5,576 nucleotides of DNA from assembly GCA_028871265.1 (NCBI GenBank), contig JAGWNR010000046.1, positions 1 through 5,576 of the forward strand, written 5' to 3'. The notes beneath the pieces were generated by a model, which was not told where the DNA came from, did not search any database, and worked only from the letters and a program-made list of their open reading frames with translations. The translations under genes and the position numbers were made by a program. The stretch is from Patescibacteria group bacterium. GTDB taxonomy: Bacteria; Patescibacteriota; Minisyncoccia; Phycocordibacterales; PALSA-1337. Positions 1-5,558 of the stretch are shown here, piece after piece; position 1 is the stretch's first letter, and every line of letters begins with the position of its first letter.

Positions 1-1
1 A

Positions 2-277
2 CTACAGACCGGCGACAGTATCAAAATTCCGCCTCTTTGTGGTCACGCACTAGTCAACGTCGGCAAAACTTGGTTAGTGACCAATGACGGCAGTCCCTTT
101 ACCACCGGTGAAATTTCCGGTGCGCCACAACACGCCGATTATAAAGTAATCCAGAAAATGCGCGGCATGGCCTATTATGTTGTTTCGGAAAATGGCCAGC
201 CAAAATTGGTGAAAAATCCGGCCTACAAATCGGTGCCACCAGCCGAAATTGTCGATTTCAAGCAATCAAAATCATGA
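2..277 (+). CDS. Cupin-type glucose-6-phosphate isomerase, C-terminal part (5' truncated by window edge)
   Basis: The frame is open from base 2 and gives 91 residues before TGA, so the start lies outside the window. The fragment resembles the end of the archaeal-type cupin phosphoglucose isomerase (as in Pyrococcus), which interconverts glucose-6-phosphate and fructose-6-phosphate in the cytoplasm using a bound metal. Visible support: the PPLCGHALVNVG stretch (fragment residues 10-21) matches the family's PPYWAHRTVN segment, whose His is the fourth metal ligand (here His15, bases 44-46). Downstream, DYKVIQ and VVSENGQPKLVKNP match the family's DYGTI and IVxENG...V.DNP ending. The other metal ligands (HxH and Glu) would lie upstream and cannot be checked. 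The final TGA overlaps the ATG of the next gene (ATGA), so the two are probably translationally coupled. The cupin fold is fairly safe; the exact sugar-phosphate substrate rests on remembered family similarity. Confidence 0.75.
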   Translation, partial: LQTGDSIKIPPLCGHALVNVGKTWLVTNDGSPFTTGEISGAPQHADYKVIQKMRGMAYYVVSENGQPKLVKNPAYKSVPPAEIVDFKQSKS

Positions 278-1626
278 ACGACAAGGCATATATTGTCACG
301 GTCGATATGGGCTACGGCCATCAGCGAGCCGTTTTCCCACTTGAAAAAATTGCCACTCTGCCGGAAAACTGGCGCGCGACACAGCAAAACATAATTTCAG
401 CAAACGCCTATCCGGACATTCCTACAATCGACAAATTACTGTGGCTCGGCACACGCAAAATTTACGAGACGCTTTCCAGGATGCACGGCTTCCCCATCCT
501 GGGCAAAAGACTTTTCCACATTTTAAACATTGTAGAGACAATCCCGTCGTTTTATCCGCGTCGTGATCTGCATCGACCAAACGGCGCCATTTTGTTCGCT
601 TATTTTTTTATCCGACTCGGCTTTGGCAAACATTTAATCGGCGAGCTCAACAAAAATCCGCGACCGCTAATCGTTTCATTTCCGCTCTGCGCTTTCATGG
701 CCGAAGTGCATCAATACGTCGGCGAAATCTACTGTCTCTGCACCGACACAGACATCGCTCGCGCTTGGGTACCAGTCAATCCCGCCAAAAGTCGCATCAA
801 ATATTTGGCGCCGACATTTCGCGTACACGAACGTTTGAAGAGTTACGGTGTGCCGCCGGAAAATATTTTTTTGACCGGCTTTCCGGTGCCAGAAATTTCG
901 TCGGAGAAAAAAACTGCTTATGACGAAACCGGCACGATTTTGGCCAAAAGACTTTCTCGACTGGACCCTCATCACTCATACGCCAAACGATATCGCGGTC
1001 TGCTGTCTCTCTATATCGGCCAAGACCACTCTACCCCATCATCGCACTCACGAGTCACCATCGCCTTTGCGGTTGGCGGTGCCGGCGCGCAAACTGAAAT
1101 CGGTCTTCATCTGTTACATTCTCTGGAAAAGCAAATCCGCGACGGCTCGATCAGACTCATTCTGGTAGCCGGATCGTCCAAACGAATCAAAAAAATCTTT
1201 GAACGTGAAGTTCACCGGCTGCAGCTAGGCAAACTGCTAGATAAAGACTTGAAAATTCTGTTTGACCGCGACAAATACCGTTATTTTCAAAAATTCAACG
1301 AGCTTTTGGCCGAAACGGATATTCTCTGGACCAAACCCAGCGAGCTGTCATTCTATGTCGGACTGGGTGTGCCGATTATCATGACGCCGCCTCTGGGTGC
1401 GCAGGAAGACTGCAACCGCGACTGGCTGCTCATGATGGGTGCGGGCATCAGTCAGTACGATCCGCGCTATGCGCATGAATGGTTGCCGGACTGGATCAAT
1501 TCTGGCCGGCTGGCCCACGCCGCGGCCTCCGGTTTTGTCAATGCCTCACGCGACGCCGCCGATCGCATCGAGAGTATCGTTCTCCACGGCGTCAAAAAAG
1601 AAATTGAAGAGGTTGGGTTTATATAG
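274..1626 (+). CDS. GT-B fold glycosyltransferase, MurG/MGDG-synthase-like (GT28-type), substrate unknown
   Basis: This 450-aa cytoplasmic or membrane-associated protein probably transfers a sugar from a nucleotide-sugar donor to a lipid or glycan. Three features recall MGDG synthase/UgtP and MurG. The N-terminus has VDMGYGHQRAV (residues 10-20), like the MGxGH loop that opens the acceptor domain. Residues 179-206 carry a V..RLKSYGVPPENIFLTGFPVP pattern, like the family's 'V...l...Gv....i.vtGiPv' linker. The C-terminal half has VGGAGAQ (267-273) and TKPSELSFYVGLGVPII (353-369) followed by P..GAQE..N (373-381), the usual nucleotide-sugar pocket of GT28-like enzymes. No signal peptide is seen; hydrophobic stretches near 105-117 may aid membrane contact. 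The ATG overlaps the isomerase stop and has no clear Shine-Dalgarno, so it is likely read by coupling. The fold class is well supported; the acceptor, donor and subfamily are not. A processive lipid glycosyltransferase or a MurG-like enzyme are both possible. Confidence 0.7.
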   Translation: MNDKAYIVTVDMGYGHQRAVFPLEKIATLPENWRATQQNIISANAYPDIPTIDKLLWLGTRKIYETLSRMHGFPILGKRLFHILNIVETIPSFYPRRDLHRPNGAILFAYFFIRLGFGKHLIGELNKNPRPLIVSFPLCAFMAEVHQYVGEIYCLCTDTDIARAWVPVNPAKSRIKYLAPTFRVHERLKSYGVPPENIFLTGFPVPEISSEKKTAYDETGTILAKRLSRLDPHHSYAKRYRGLLSLYIGQDHSTPSSHSRVTIAFAVGGAGAQTEIGLHLLHSLEKQIRDGSIRLILVAGSSKRIKKIFEREVHRLQLGKLLDKDLKILFDRDKYRYFQKFNELLAETDILWTKPSELSFYVGLGVPIIMTPPLGAQEDCNRDWLLMMGAGISQYDPRYAHEWLPDWINSGRLAHAAASGFVNASRDAADRIESIVLHGVKKEIEEVGFI

Positions 1627-1702
1627 TTTAAAATATTTAAAGTAAAAACCAGGCAACTCACAAGGCAAAGTGGCCGTTTGACCTGCATCTAGCCGCATAC
1701 CT

Positions 1703-1733
1703 AATCGGGTCAAATGGTGGAAATGACCCGATT
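1703..1733. repeat. Perfect 10-bp inverted repeat with 11-nt loop
   Basis: AATCGGGTCA at 1703-1712 is the exact reverse complement of TGACCCGATT at 1724-1733, separated by an 11-nt loop. It lies 77 bp after the glycosyltransferase stop. No T-run follows, so it is a poor intrinsic terminator; it could be an RNA 3'-end-stabilising hairpin, an operator or a processing site. The structure is certain; the role is not. Confidence 0.7.
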
Positions 1734-1750
1734 ATAACCAATTGGTTATA
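1733..1750. repeat. 18-bp perfect palindrome abutting the hairpin
   Basis: The 18 bases TATAACCAATTGGTTATA read the same on both strands, centred between 1741 and 1742, and share base 1733 with the preceding inverted repeat. With no loop it suits a dimeric DNA-binding protein better than an RNA hairpin. It lies about 100 bp upstream of the next promoter, too far for simple repression by occlusion. The function is inferred only. Confidence 0.6.
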
Positions 1751-1847
1751 TTGCAAAAACCGCCCAAAAGACAAACCGCCACCTAGCACGGCAATTTTGC
1801 TCTATTTTCGCGGCTTTCTTGAGCCACGACAAGATAGTGGACAGGAC

Positions 1848-1876
1848 TTGCTTTTTATTGCGTAGTGTGATATACT
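1848..1876 (+). promoter_or_regulatory. Sigma70-type promoter of the 340-aa gene
   Basis: TTGCTT (1848-1853) and TATACT (1871-1876) are separated by exactly 17 bp. The -10 differs from TATAAT at one position; the -35 keeps the invariant TTG. Transcription would begin near 1883, giving an untranslated leader of about 135 nt before the ATG at 2019. Its position argues that the downstream gene is transcribed on its own and not from the glycosyltransferase unit. Confidence 0.65.
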
Positions 1877-2005
1877 TGAGAGCGGATTACGGTTATGCGT
1901 GTGCACGACCGAACATTGAAATCCTAGTCTATCTCCCAGGAGAAACGGCTATCAACGAATGGTGGTATCCCCCAGAGGATGCTGCTTCAGAGAGCTTCAA
2001 CCATG

Positions 2006-2011
2006 AAAGGA
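2006..2011 (+). promoter_or_regulatory. Ribosome binding site for the 340-aa gene
   Basis: AAAGGA ends 7 nt before the ATG at 2019, a normal Shine-Dalgarno spacing. It decides the start over the ATG at 2003, which opens only a 10-residue frame, and over the ATG at 1959, which is in frame but meets TGA at 2004-2006. Confidence 0.7.
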
Positions 2012-2018
2012 AAATATT

Positions 2019-3041
2019 ATGAAGCAAGTGCCTGAAGGTAAAAAGAAAGTTAACACAGAAAAACAAATCCAAATCCTCCGCGAAAAGCTCGCCGGCAATC
2101 AAGCCTTTGCGACATGCCGCGGACAGCTTGGACACCGCGTCACCGGGATCGTCGGGGAAATTATCGGGAAGAATCCGTCGCCGACAGCAGTTCTCGGCGA
2201 ATGGGACGACTTCTTCGGCAAGGCGCGAGTGATGACGAATCTGCTCGCACAATTCCAACGTGACGGACTCGATGTCGCCTACAAGGAGCTATACAGTGCG
2301 CTCGAAAGCGATCGCCATCTCCTACCCGGCGAAACGGTCCCTATCAAGCAGACGCGCCCAATAACGGTGCTGATGCTTGAACCGGAACGGACGGTTGCCC
2401 TGCTCCGATGGCTTCTTGAAGATCACTGGATGTCTCTCAGAGACTACCTGGATTGGAAGGATGGCCGCGATCGCAGCGAAGCTCCCTACGGCAAGGTCTC
2501 AAAGCCGAATCCGTTGACCAAGCGGCTCTACGAGCAATTCCCGACCTTGGAAGCTCTTGCTCGCAAGCATCGTGATAAATATGAAGGCCTTGAGTTACTT
2601 GAGGCTTTCAAAGAGCAAGTCATTGGCAGCTTCGCGGGTTACGATCTTTCGAAGGGTAAAACCGGACAATTATCGCAACACCAGTGGAACGACCACGTCG
2701 AATATGTGCCGAACATCCCGTTCGTATACATCTTCGAAATGGAACAGTCTGAAGTCCTCAAGATATTCAGCCGCGAAGACCAGAAGCGTGTTGCGACTTG
2801 GCAATTCAACCTGCCCAAGACGATCCCTCACACTTACGTTGGCCTTCATCCGCGTTCATTGCAGACCAGGTTCGAGAAATCGCACCCTGCCTTGATGAGC
2901 CGCGGAATGTCCAACGGGTTGGGCGGCATGGTCCTTAAAGACGACCCTTGCTCCGGTCACGACAAGGACCATCCGTATCCGATTAGTTGGTATAGCCAGG
3001 CAAAAGCGGGTAAATACGGAATGGTGTTCGCCTTCTTTTGA
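2019..3041 (+). CDS. Hypothetical protein, 340 aa, family not recognised
   Basis: I do not recognise this protein. It looks soluble and cytoplasmic: it has no signal peptide or membrane helix and is rich in charged and aromatic residues. The N-terminus is basic and probably helical (residues 1-25), followed by mostly helical-looking stretches (62-95, 121-147, 168-204). The C-terminal third (228-340) looks more beta/mixed and contains HTYVGLHPRS (271-280), a glycine-rich MSRGMSNGLGGMV patch (293-305) and DDPCSGHDKDH (308-318), a cluster of Asp, Cys and His that could bind metal or be catalytic. There are only two cysteines, Cys33 and Cys311. The sequence ends on an unusual aromatic GMVFAFF. 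GC is somewhat above the neighbours (roughly 55%). The gene has its own promoter, a good ribosome site and its own terminator, so it is a monocistronic unit. That it is a real gene is well supported; no function is claimed. Confidence 0.85.
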   Translation: MKQVPEGKKKVNTEKQIQILREKLAGNQAFATCRGQLGHRVTGIVGEIIGKNPSPTAVLGEWDDFFGKARVMTNLLAQFQRDGLDVAYKELYSALESDRHLLPGETVPIKQTRPITVLMLEPERTVALLRWLLEDHWMSLRDYLDWKDGRDRSEAPYGKVSKPNPLTKRLYEQFPTLEALARKHRDKYEGLELLEAFKEQVIGSFAGYDLSKGKTGQLSQHQWNDHVEYVPNIPFVYIFEMEQSEVLKIFSREDQKRVATWQFNLPKTIPHTYVGLHPRSLQTRFEKSHPALMSRGMSNGLGGMVLKDDPCSGHDKDHPYPISWYSQAKAGKYGMVFAFF

Positions 3042-3068
3042 TCGAGATAGACTTGGTTAAATGTCACG

Positions 3069-3102
3069 ACCCGCACTACGTCGAAATCGTAGGCGGGTTT
3101 TT
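3069..3102 (+). terminator. Intrinsic terminator after the 340-aa gene
   Basis: The stem pairs ACCCGC (3069-3074) and CTACG (3076-3080) with CGTAG (3088-3092) and GCGGGT (3093-3098), with one bulged A at 3075 and a 7-nt loop, followed by TTTTT (3098-3102). It starts 28 nt after the stop codon. On the minus strand the hairpin is not followed by a T-run, so it should not stop RhuM transcription efficiently. Confidence 0.9.
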
Positions 3103-3121
3103 CATTTTAAAAATTTTTTAT

Positions 3122-3565
3122 TTATTTCATCAAATCTCTTTTCAACCTCACCGTCACGCTGGCCTTCAATGGTCCGCCTTTCGCGGTTGATTCAATAAAT
3201 TCGATGGCTTCATGTAGATTCTCAACTTTGTCGGTCGAAACAGTGAGATTCTTCTTGTCGAGGGCAAAACCGTTTATTAGATAATTGCGCAAAACGCCGG
3301 TAGCCCAGATGCAAAATTTTGTCGCTTTTTTGGAATTGACTCTATATCCGACAGCTATTATGGCGTCGAGATTGAAATATTCAATGTTTCGCTTTATAGT
3401 CCTTCCCCCTTCGATTCGAACTTGTTCCATTTTGGAACAAGTTGAAGTCCTCCTCAATTCGCCTTCTTTATAAATATTCTTTAAGTGCTTTGTTACGGCC
3501 TGAGAATTAACTTCAAATAATTGTGCAATCTGCGCCTGCGTCGCCCATAATGTGTCTTTGCTCAC
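3122..3565 (-). CDS. RhuM-family protein, short and possibly 5'-damaged
   Basis: This is a member of the RhuM family (COG3943), accessory proteins with an N-terminal helix-turn-helix-like segment, widespread in bacteria and mobile islands, of uncertain biochemical role. Support: TLWATQAQIAQLFEVNSQAV (5-24), HLKNIYKEGEL (27-37) and the family core YFNLDAIIAVGYRVNSKKAT (63-82) followed by IWATGVLRNYLINGFALD (86-103). From the GTG at 3565 it has 147 residues, against roughly 300 or more in many relatives; the tail after residue 103 is short and ends at TAA beside the neighbour's terminator. The GTG start has no Shine-Dalgarno. Residues that fit the family (GNVELRAD) continue upstream in frame until TAG at 3622-3620, but without ATG, GTG or TTG. 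This suggests a lost or frameshifted start. GC is about 41%, lower than both neighbours, as in transferred genes. The family call is strong; whether the gene is functional is open. Confidence 0.8.
   Translation of the reverse strand: MSKDTLWATQAQIAQLFEVNSQAVTKHLKNIYKEGELRRTSTCSKMEQVRIEGGRTIKRNIEYFNLDAIIAVGYRVNSKKATKFCIWATGVLRNYLINGFALDKKNLTVSTDKVENLHEAIEFIESTAKGGPLKASVTVRLKRDLMK
3419..3443. repeat. Perfect 11-bp hairpin inside the RhuM gene
   Basis: AACTTGTTCCA (3419-3429) and TGGAACAAGTT (3433-3443) are exact reverse complements around a 3-nt loop. The bases lie in the codons of the TCSKMEQV segment (about residues 42-49), just before the RhuM core. No T-run follows on either strand, so it is not a terminator. 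It may be chance from codon choice or a transcript hairpin. Confidence 0.6.
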
Positions 3566-3597
3566 ATCAGCGCGTAGTTCGACATTGCCGCGTTTGG

Positions 3598-3626
3598 TTG
3601 CATTTGCCTTGAGATGAGACTATAGT
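3598..3626 (+). promoter_or_regulatory. purF promoter with a strand-symmetric -10
   Basis: TTGCAT (3598-3603) and TATAGT (3621-3626) are 17 bp apart and point at purF; transcription would start near 3633, giving a leader of about 25 nt. The -10 lies within ACTATAGT (3619-3626), a perfect 8-bp palindrome, so the minus strand also reads TATAGT (3624-3619) and could drive RhuM; a good minus-strand -35 is not visible. The -35 overlaps the upstream extension of the RhuM frame. Leader sequence before purF shows only a weak ribosome site. Confidence 0.55.
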
Positions 3627-3657
3627 GAGGTCAGAGCACTTTCACACTTGAAATATT

Positions 3658-5001
3658 ATGAAAACATATCCCAAACACTACTGCGGTATATTTGGAATCA
3701 AGGACATGCCCAGAGCGGCAGAATATGCCGCTTATGGATTGCATGCCATTCAACATCGCGGCCAGGAAAGCGCCGGGATTGCGAGCACCAACGGCGACAA
3801 ATTTTTCGAGCACAAAGGCATGGGTCTGGTGCTCCGAATATTTGACAACCGTATTTTAAGCGGCTTGGAAGGCCAAACCGCCATCGGTCACAACAGATAC
3901 GCCACCACCGGTAAATCGGAGCTGAAAAATGCTCAACCGCTCTCTGTCCAGTGCAAGCGCGGAGGGATCGCTCTGGCTCACAACGGCAATCTGACCAACA
4001 CAAAGGCTCTGCGGACAGAATTGGAAAACCACGGTGTAGCCTTTCAAACCACCACGGACAGCGAGATAATGCTCGCGTTGCTCGCACAATCGGACAAACC
4101 ACTGGACCAGGCAATACTGGACATGATGAGCAAGGTAGAGGGTGCGTATTCTCTGGTCATCATGACAGAAACCGCTCTCATCGCTGTGCGTGATCCGCAC
4201 GGCTTTAGGCCGCTCTCGCTAGGCACATTGGATGGAAATCCGGTCATAGCCAGCGAAACATGTGCGTTCGATATAATTGGGGCTCGCTTTGAACGTGAAG
4301 TGGAACCCGGCGAGATTGTCATATTCGAGAGCAATAATGTCCATACACAGAGAGTCGCAAATCTGCCGCAAAGGACATTGTGTGCTTTTGAAAAGGTATA
4401 CTTTGACCGTCCCGACAGCAAAATCGACGGCCAGAGTGTCTATGGCATACGTTTCGCTTTTGGTGAGCGGCTGGCCAAGGAATACCCGATTCAGGGCGAC
4501 ATCGTCGTGCCGATATTGGACGGCGGCAAATACGCCGCGCTTGGTTATGCAAAAGCCAGCGGCATCCAGCTGGTCGAGGCTTTCGTGCGCAATCATTATG
4601 AGCACCGCAGCTTTATCCAGCCGAATCAGTCCGAGCGTGACCGAACGGCGGAGTTCAAGCTGAACCTCATACCCGAACTAGTCAGAGGCAAACGAGTGAT
4701 AATCATTGACGATTCTATCGTCCGCGGCACCACCTGCAAATCGCGGATTAAAAAAGTCAGAGAAGCCGGTGCACACGAAGTGCACGTGCTGGTCAGTTGT
4801 CCGCCGCACATACACCCGTGCTACTACGGCATTGACTTCCCCGATCAATCAAAGCTCATCGCTGCAAATAATACCCAGGATGAGATCAGGAAGAAACTTG
4901 ATCTGGATTCGTTGGGCTATCTGTCCATGGAGGGTTTCATGGAGGTCCTGGGTCAGGGACATTGTCTGGCCTGTTGGAACGGAAATTATCCGACGGTCTA
5001 A
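3658..5001 (+). CDS. purF: Amidophosphoribosyltransferase (glutamine PRPP amidotransferase)
   Basis: This enzyme makes 5-phosphoribosylamine from PRPP and glutamine, the first committed step of purine synthesis, in the cytoplasm. The 447-aa protein is complete. The N-terminal glutaminase domain has the nucleophile Cys9 behind a short propeptide (cleavage would follow Tyr8), then HRGQESAG (33-40), GHNRYATTG (77-85), HNGN (108-111) and TDSE (133-136). The C-terminal phosphoribosyltransferase domain has the PRPP motif IIIDDSIVRGTT (348-359). Cys242, Cys388, Cys436 and Cys439 (CLAC) match the four ligands of the 4Fe-4S cluster in the Bacillus subtilis type, so the enzyme is likely oxygen-sensitive and propeptide-processed. 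Oddities: the usual PDSG-like loop reads LDGG (287-290), and the KNRYVGRTFI stretch is RNHYEHRSFI (311-320). The ATG at 3658 is chosen because it leaves a normal propeptide length. No other purine gene adjoins it; it has its own promoter and terminator. Confidence 0.97.
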   Translation: MKTYPKHYCGIFGIKDMPRAAEYAAYGLHAIQHRGQESAGIASTNGDKFFEHKGMGLVLRIFDNRILSGLEGQTAIGHNRYATTGKSELKNAQPLSVQCKRGGIALAHNGNLTNTKALRTELENHGVAFQTTTDSEIMLALLAQSDKPLDQAILDMMSKVEGAYSLVIMTETALIAVRDPHGFRPLSLGTLDGNPVIASETCAFDIIGARFEREVEPGEIVIFESNNVHTQRVANLPQRTLCAFEKVYFDRPDSKIDGQSVYGIRFAFGERLAKEYPIQGDIVVPILDGGKYAALGYAKASGIQLVEAFVRNHYEHRSFIQPNQSERDRTAEFKLNLIPELVRGKRVIIIDDSIVRGTTCKSRIKKVREAGAHEVHVLVSCPPHIHPCYYGIDFPDQSKLIAANNTQDEIRKKLDLDSLGYLSMEGFMEVLGQGHCLACWNGNYPTV

Positions 5002-5015
5002 CGGTCATTGATCAC

Positions 5016-5047
5016 AAAAGCCGCCCGCACACCGAGCGGCTTTTTTT
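5016..5047 (+). terminator. Intrinsic terminator after purF, partly bidirectional
   Basis: AAAAGCCGC (5016-5024) pairs with GCGGCTTTT (5036-5044) around an 11-nt loop, and the T-run continues to 5047. It starts 14 nt after the purF stop. The four A residues at the left foot give a TTTT tail on the minus strand, so it can also serve the converging membrane-protein gene, whose stop is about 20 nt away. Confidence 0.92.
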
Positions 5048-5065
5048 AATTTTCACAACCAAACT

Positions 5066-5515
5066 TTACGCAAATAATCCCGAGAGTAGCGAAATCAACA
5101 AAATGACGACGAGATAGTAGAAAATGTCGGAGAAAAACTTTTTCCAGGCCAGAGCGCGATCGCAATTACTCCAGAGCACGTTCGTACCGACCACCGAAAC
5201 CACATAACACAGCCAAGTAAAAATCGGAAAAGCTACAGCCACCGAAAACGGCAGGCCGTTGTGGATACTTTCAAAAATGACAAAGACCACGGCAAACGAC
5301 ATGAGTAATGACAGTACAAACTGCAAAGCGTACATTTTCGGCATCATTGATTTGCCCGCTTCCATTTTCTGCTTCTTTTCCTGGTCGGTAAGCTTGTCGA
5401 AACCCAGATAGCGCATGTGTGCCCTACCCATCGGCGTTTTGTTGGAATACCAGAGCGTACCAACAACTGCGGCAATAATAGAACCGGCAATAGTGAGCAA
5501 AATTATTGTGAGCAT
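5066..5515 (-). CDS. DUF1761-like four-helix integral membrane protein
   Basis: This 149-aa protein has four predicted membrane helices at about residues 2-22, 62-82, 91-113 and 129-148. The first ends in GTLWYS (19-24), and a loop with MGRAHMRYLGF and a charged stretch (DKLTDQEKKQKMEAGKS, 40-56) follows. That pattern (helix, WYS, a positively charged loop of about 40 residues, three helices) matches the DUF1761 family, whose members are small membrane proteins of unknown function. The ATG at 5515 is chosen because it begins right at the first helix; a later ATG would lose the WYS motif. No Shine-Dalgarno is visible. The gene converges on purF and shares its terminator. The membrane topology is well supported; the family assignment is from recalled motif pattern and the role is unknown. 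Confidence 0.8.
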   Translation of the reverse strand: MLTIILLTIAGSIIAAVVGTLWYSNKTPMGRAHMRYLGFDKLTDQEKKQKMEAGKSMMPKMYALQFVLSLLMSFAVVFVIFESIHNGLPFSVAVAFPIFTWLCYVVSVVGTNVLWSNCDRALAWKKFFSDIFYYLVVILLISLLSGLFA

Positions 5516-5552
5516 GGATATTGTTTATTATTGATTAAATAACAATACCATC

Positions 5553-5558
5553 ATAATA
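5553..5558 (-). promoter_or_regulatory. Possible -10 box for the DUF1761-like gene
   Basis: On the minus strand these bases read TATTAT, placed to start transcription near 5546 and give a leader of about 30 nt. A -35 at normal spacing would fall at or beyond the window edge, so it cannot be tested, and the region is AT-rich enough for such a match by chance. Confidence 0.25.

Larger units (their letters stand above)
1627..2018. other. 392-bp intergenic region: dyads, promoter and long leader
   Basis: No convincing gene lies here. The left part (1627-1700) holds nothing I can name and no clear intrinsic terminator for the glycosyltransferase gene. Bases 1703-1750 carry a hairpin next to a perfect palindrome. 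Two copies of AAACCGCC (1757-1764 and 1773-1780) lie 16 bp apart. A sigma70-like promoter sits at 1848-1876, and from its expected start near 1883 a leader of about 135 nt runs to the ATG at 2019. The leader contains a small dyad (TCTCC at 1932-1936, GGAGA at 1939-1943) and a few very short ORFs. No known riboswitch or tRNA was recognised. Confidence 0.7.

Noticed and set aside
676..979. Overlapping minus-strand frames within the glycosyltransferase gene
   Set aside because: They are antisense to a 450-aa frame with clear family motifs and have no support of their own.
1757..1780. Two direct copies of AAACCGCC as a possible CRISPR or iteron array
   Set aside because: There are only two 8-bp copies, 16 bp apart, with no further units; this is too little for any array.
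1627..2018. Possible tRNA or known riboswitch in the long gap
   Set aside because: No cloverleaf with a T-loop GTTCRA and acceptor pairing, and no conserved riboswitch core, could be found by eye.
1819..2022. 67-codon plus-strand frame beginning at TTG and overlapping the start of the 340-aa gene
   Set aside because: The -35 and -10 boxes of a good promoter lie inside it (1848-1876), it uses a weak TTG start with no ribosome site, and its translation resembles nothing known.
1929..2258. 109-codon minus-strand frame across the start of the 340-aa gene
   Set aside because: It is antisense to a well-supported gene with its own promoter and ribosome site, and the translation has no recognisable motif.
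3103..3660. Insertion sequence carrying the RhuM gene
   Set aside because: No transposase, terminal inverted repeats or target-site duplication are visible at either side.
3698..4605. Several minus-strand frames of 114-138 codons within purF
   Set aside because: They are antisense shadows of a complete, unmistakable purF; their translations are low-quality and match nothing.
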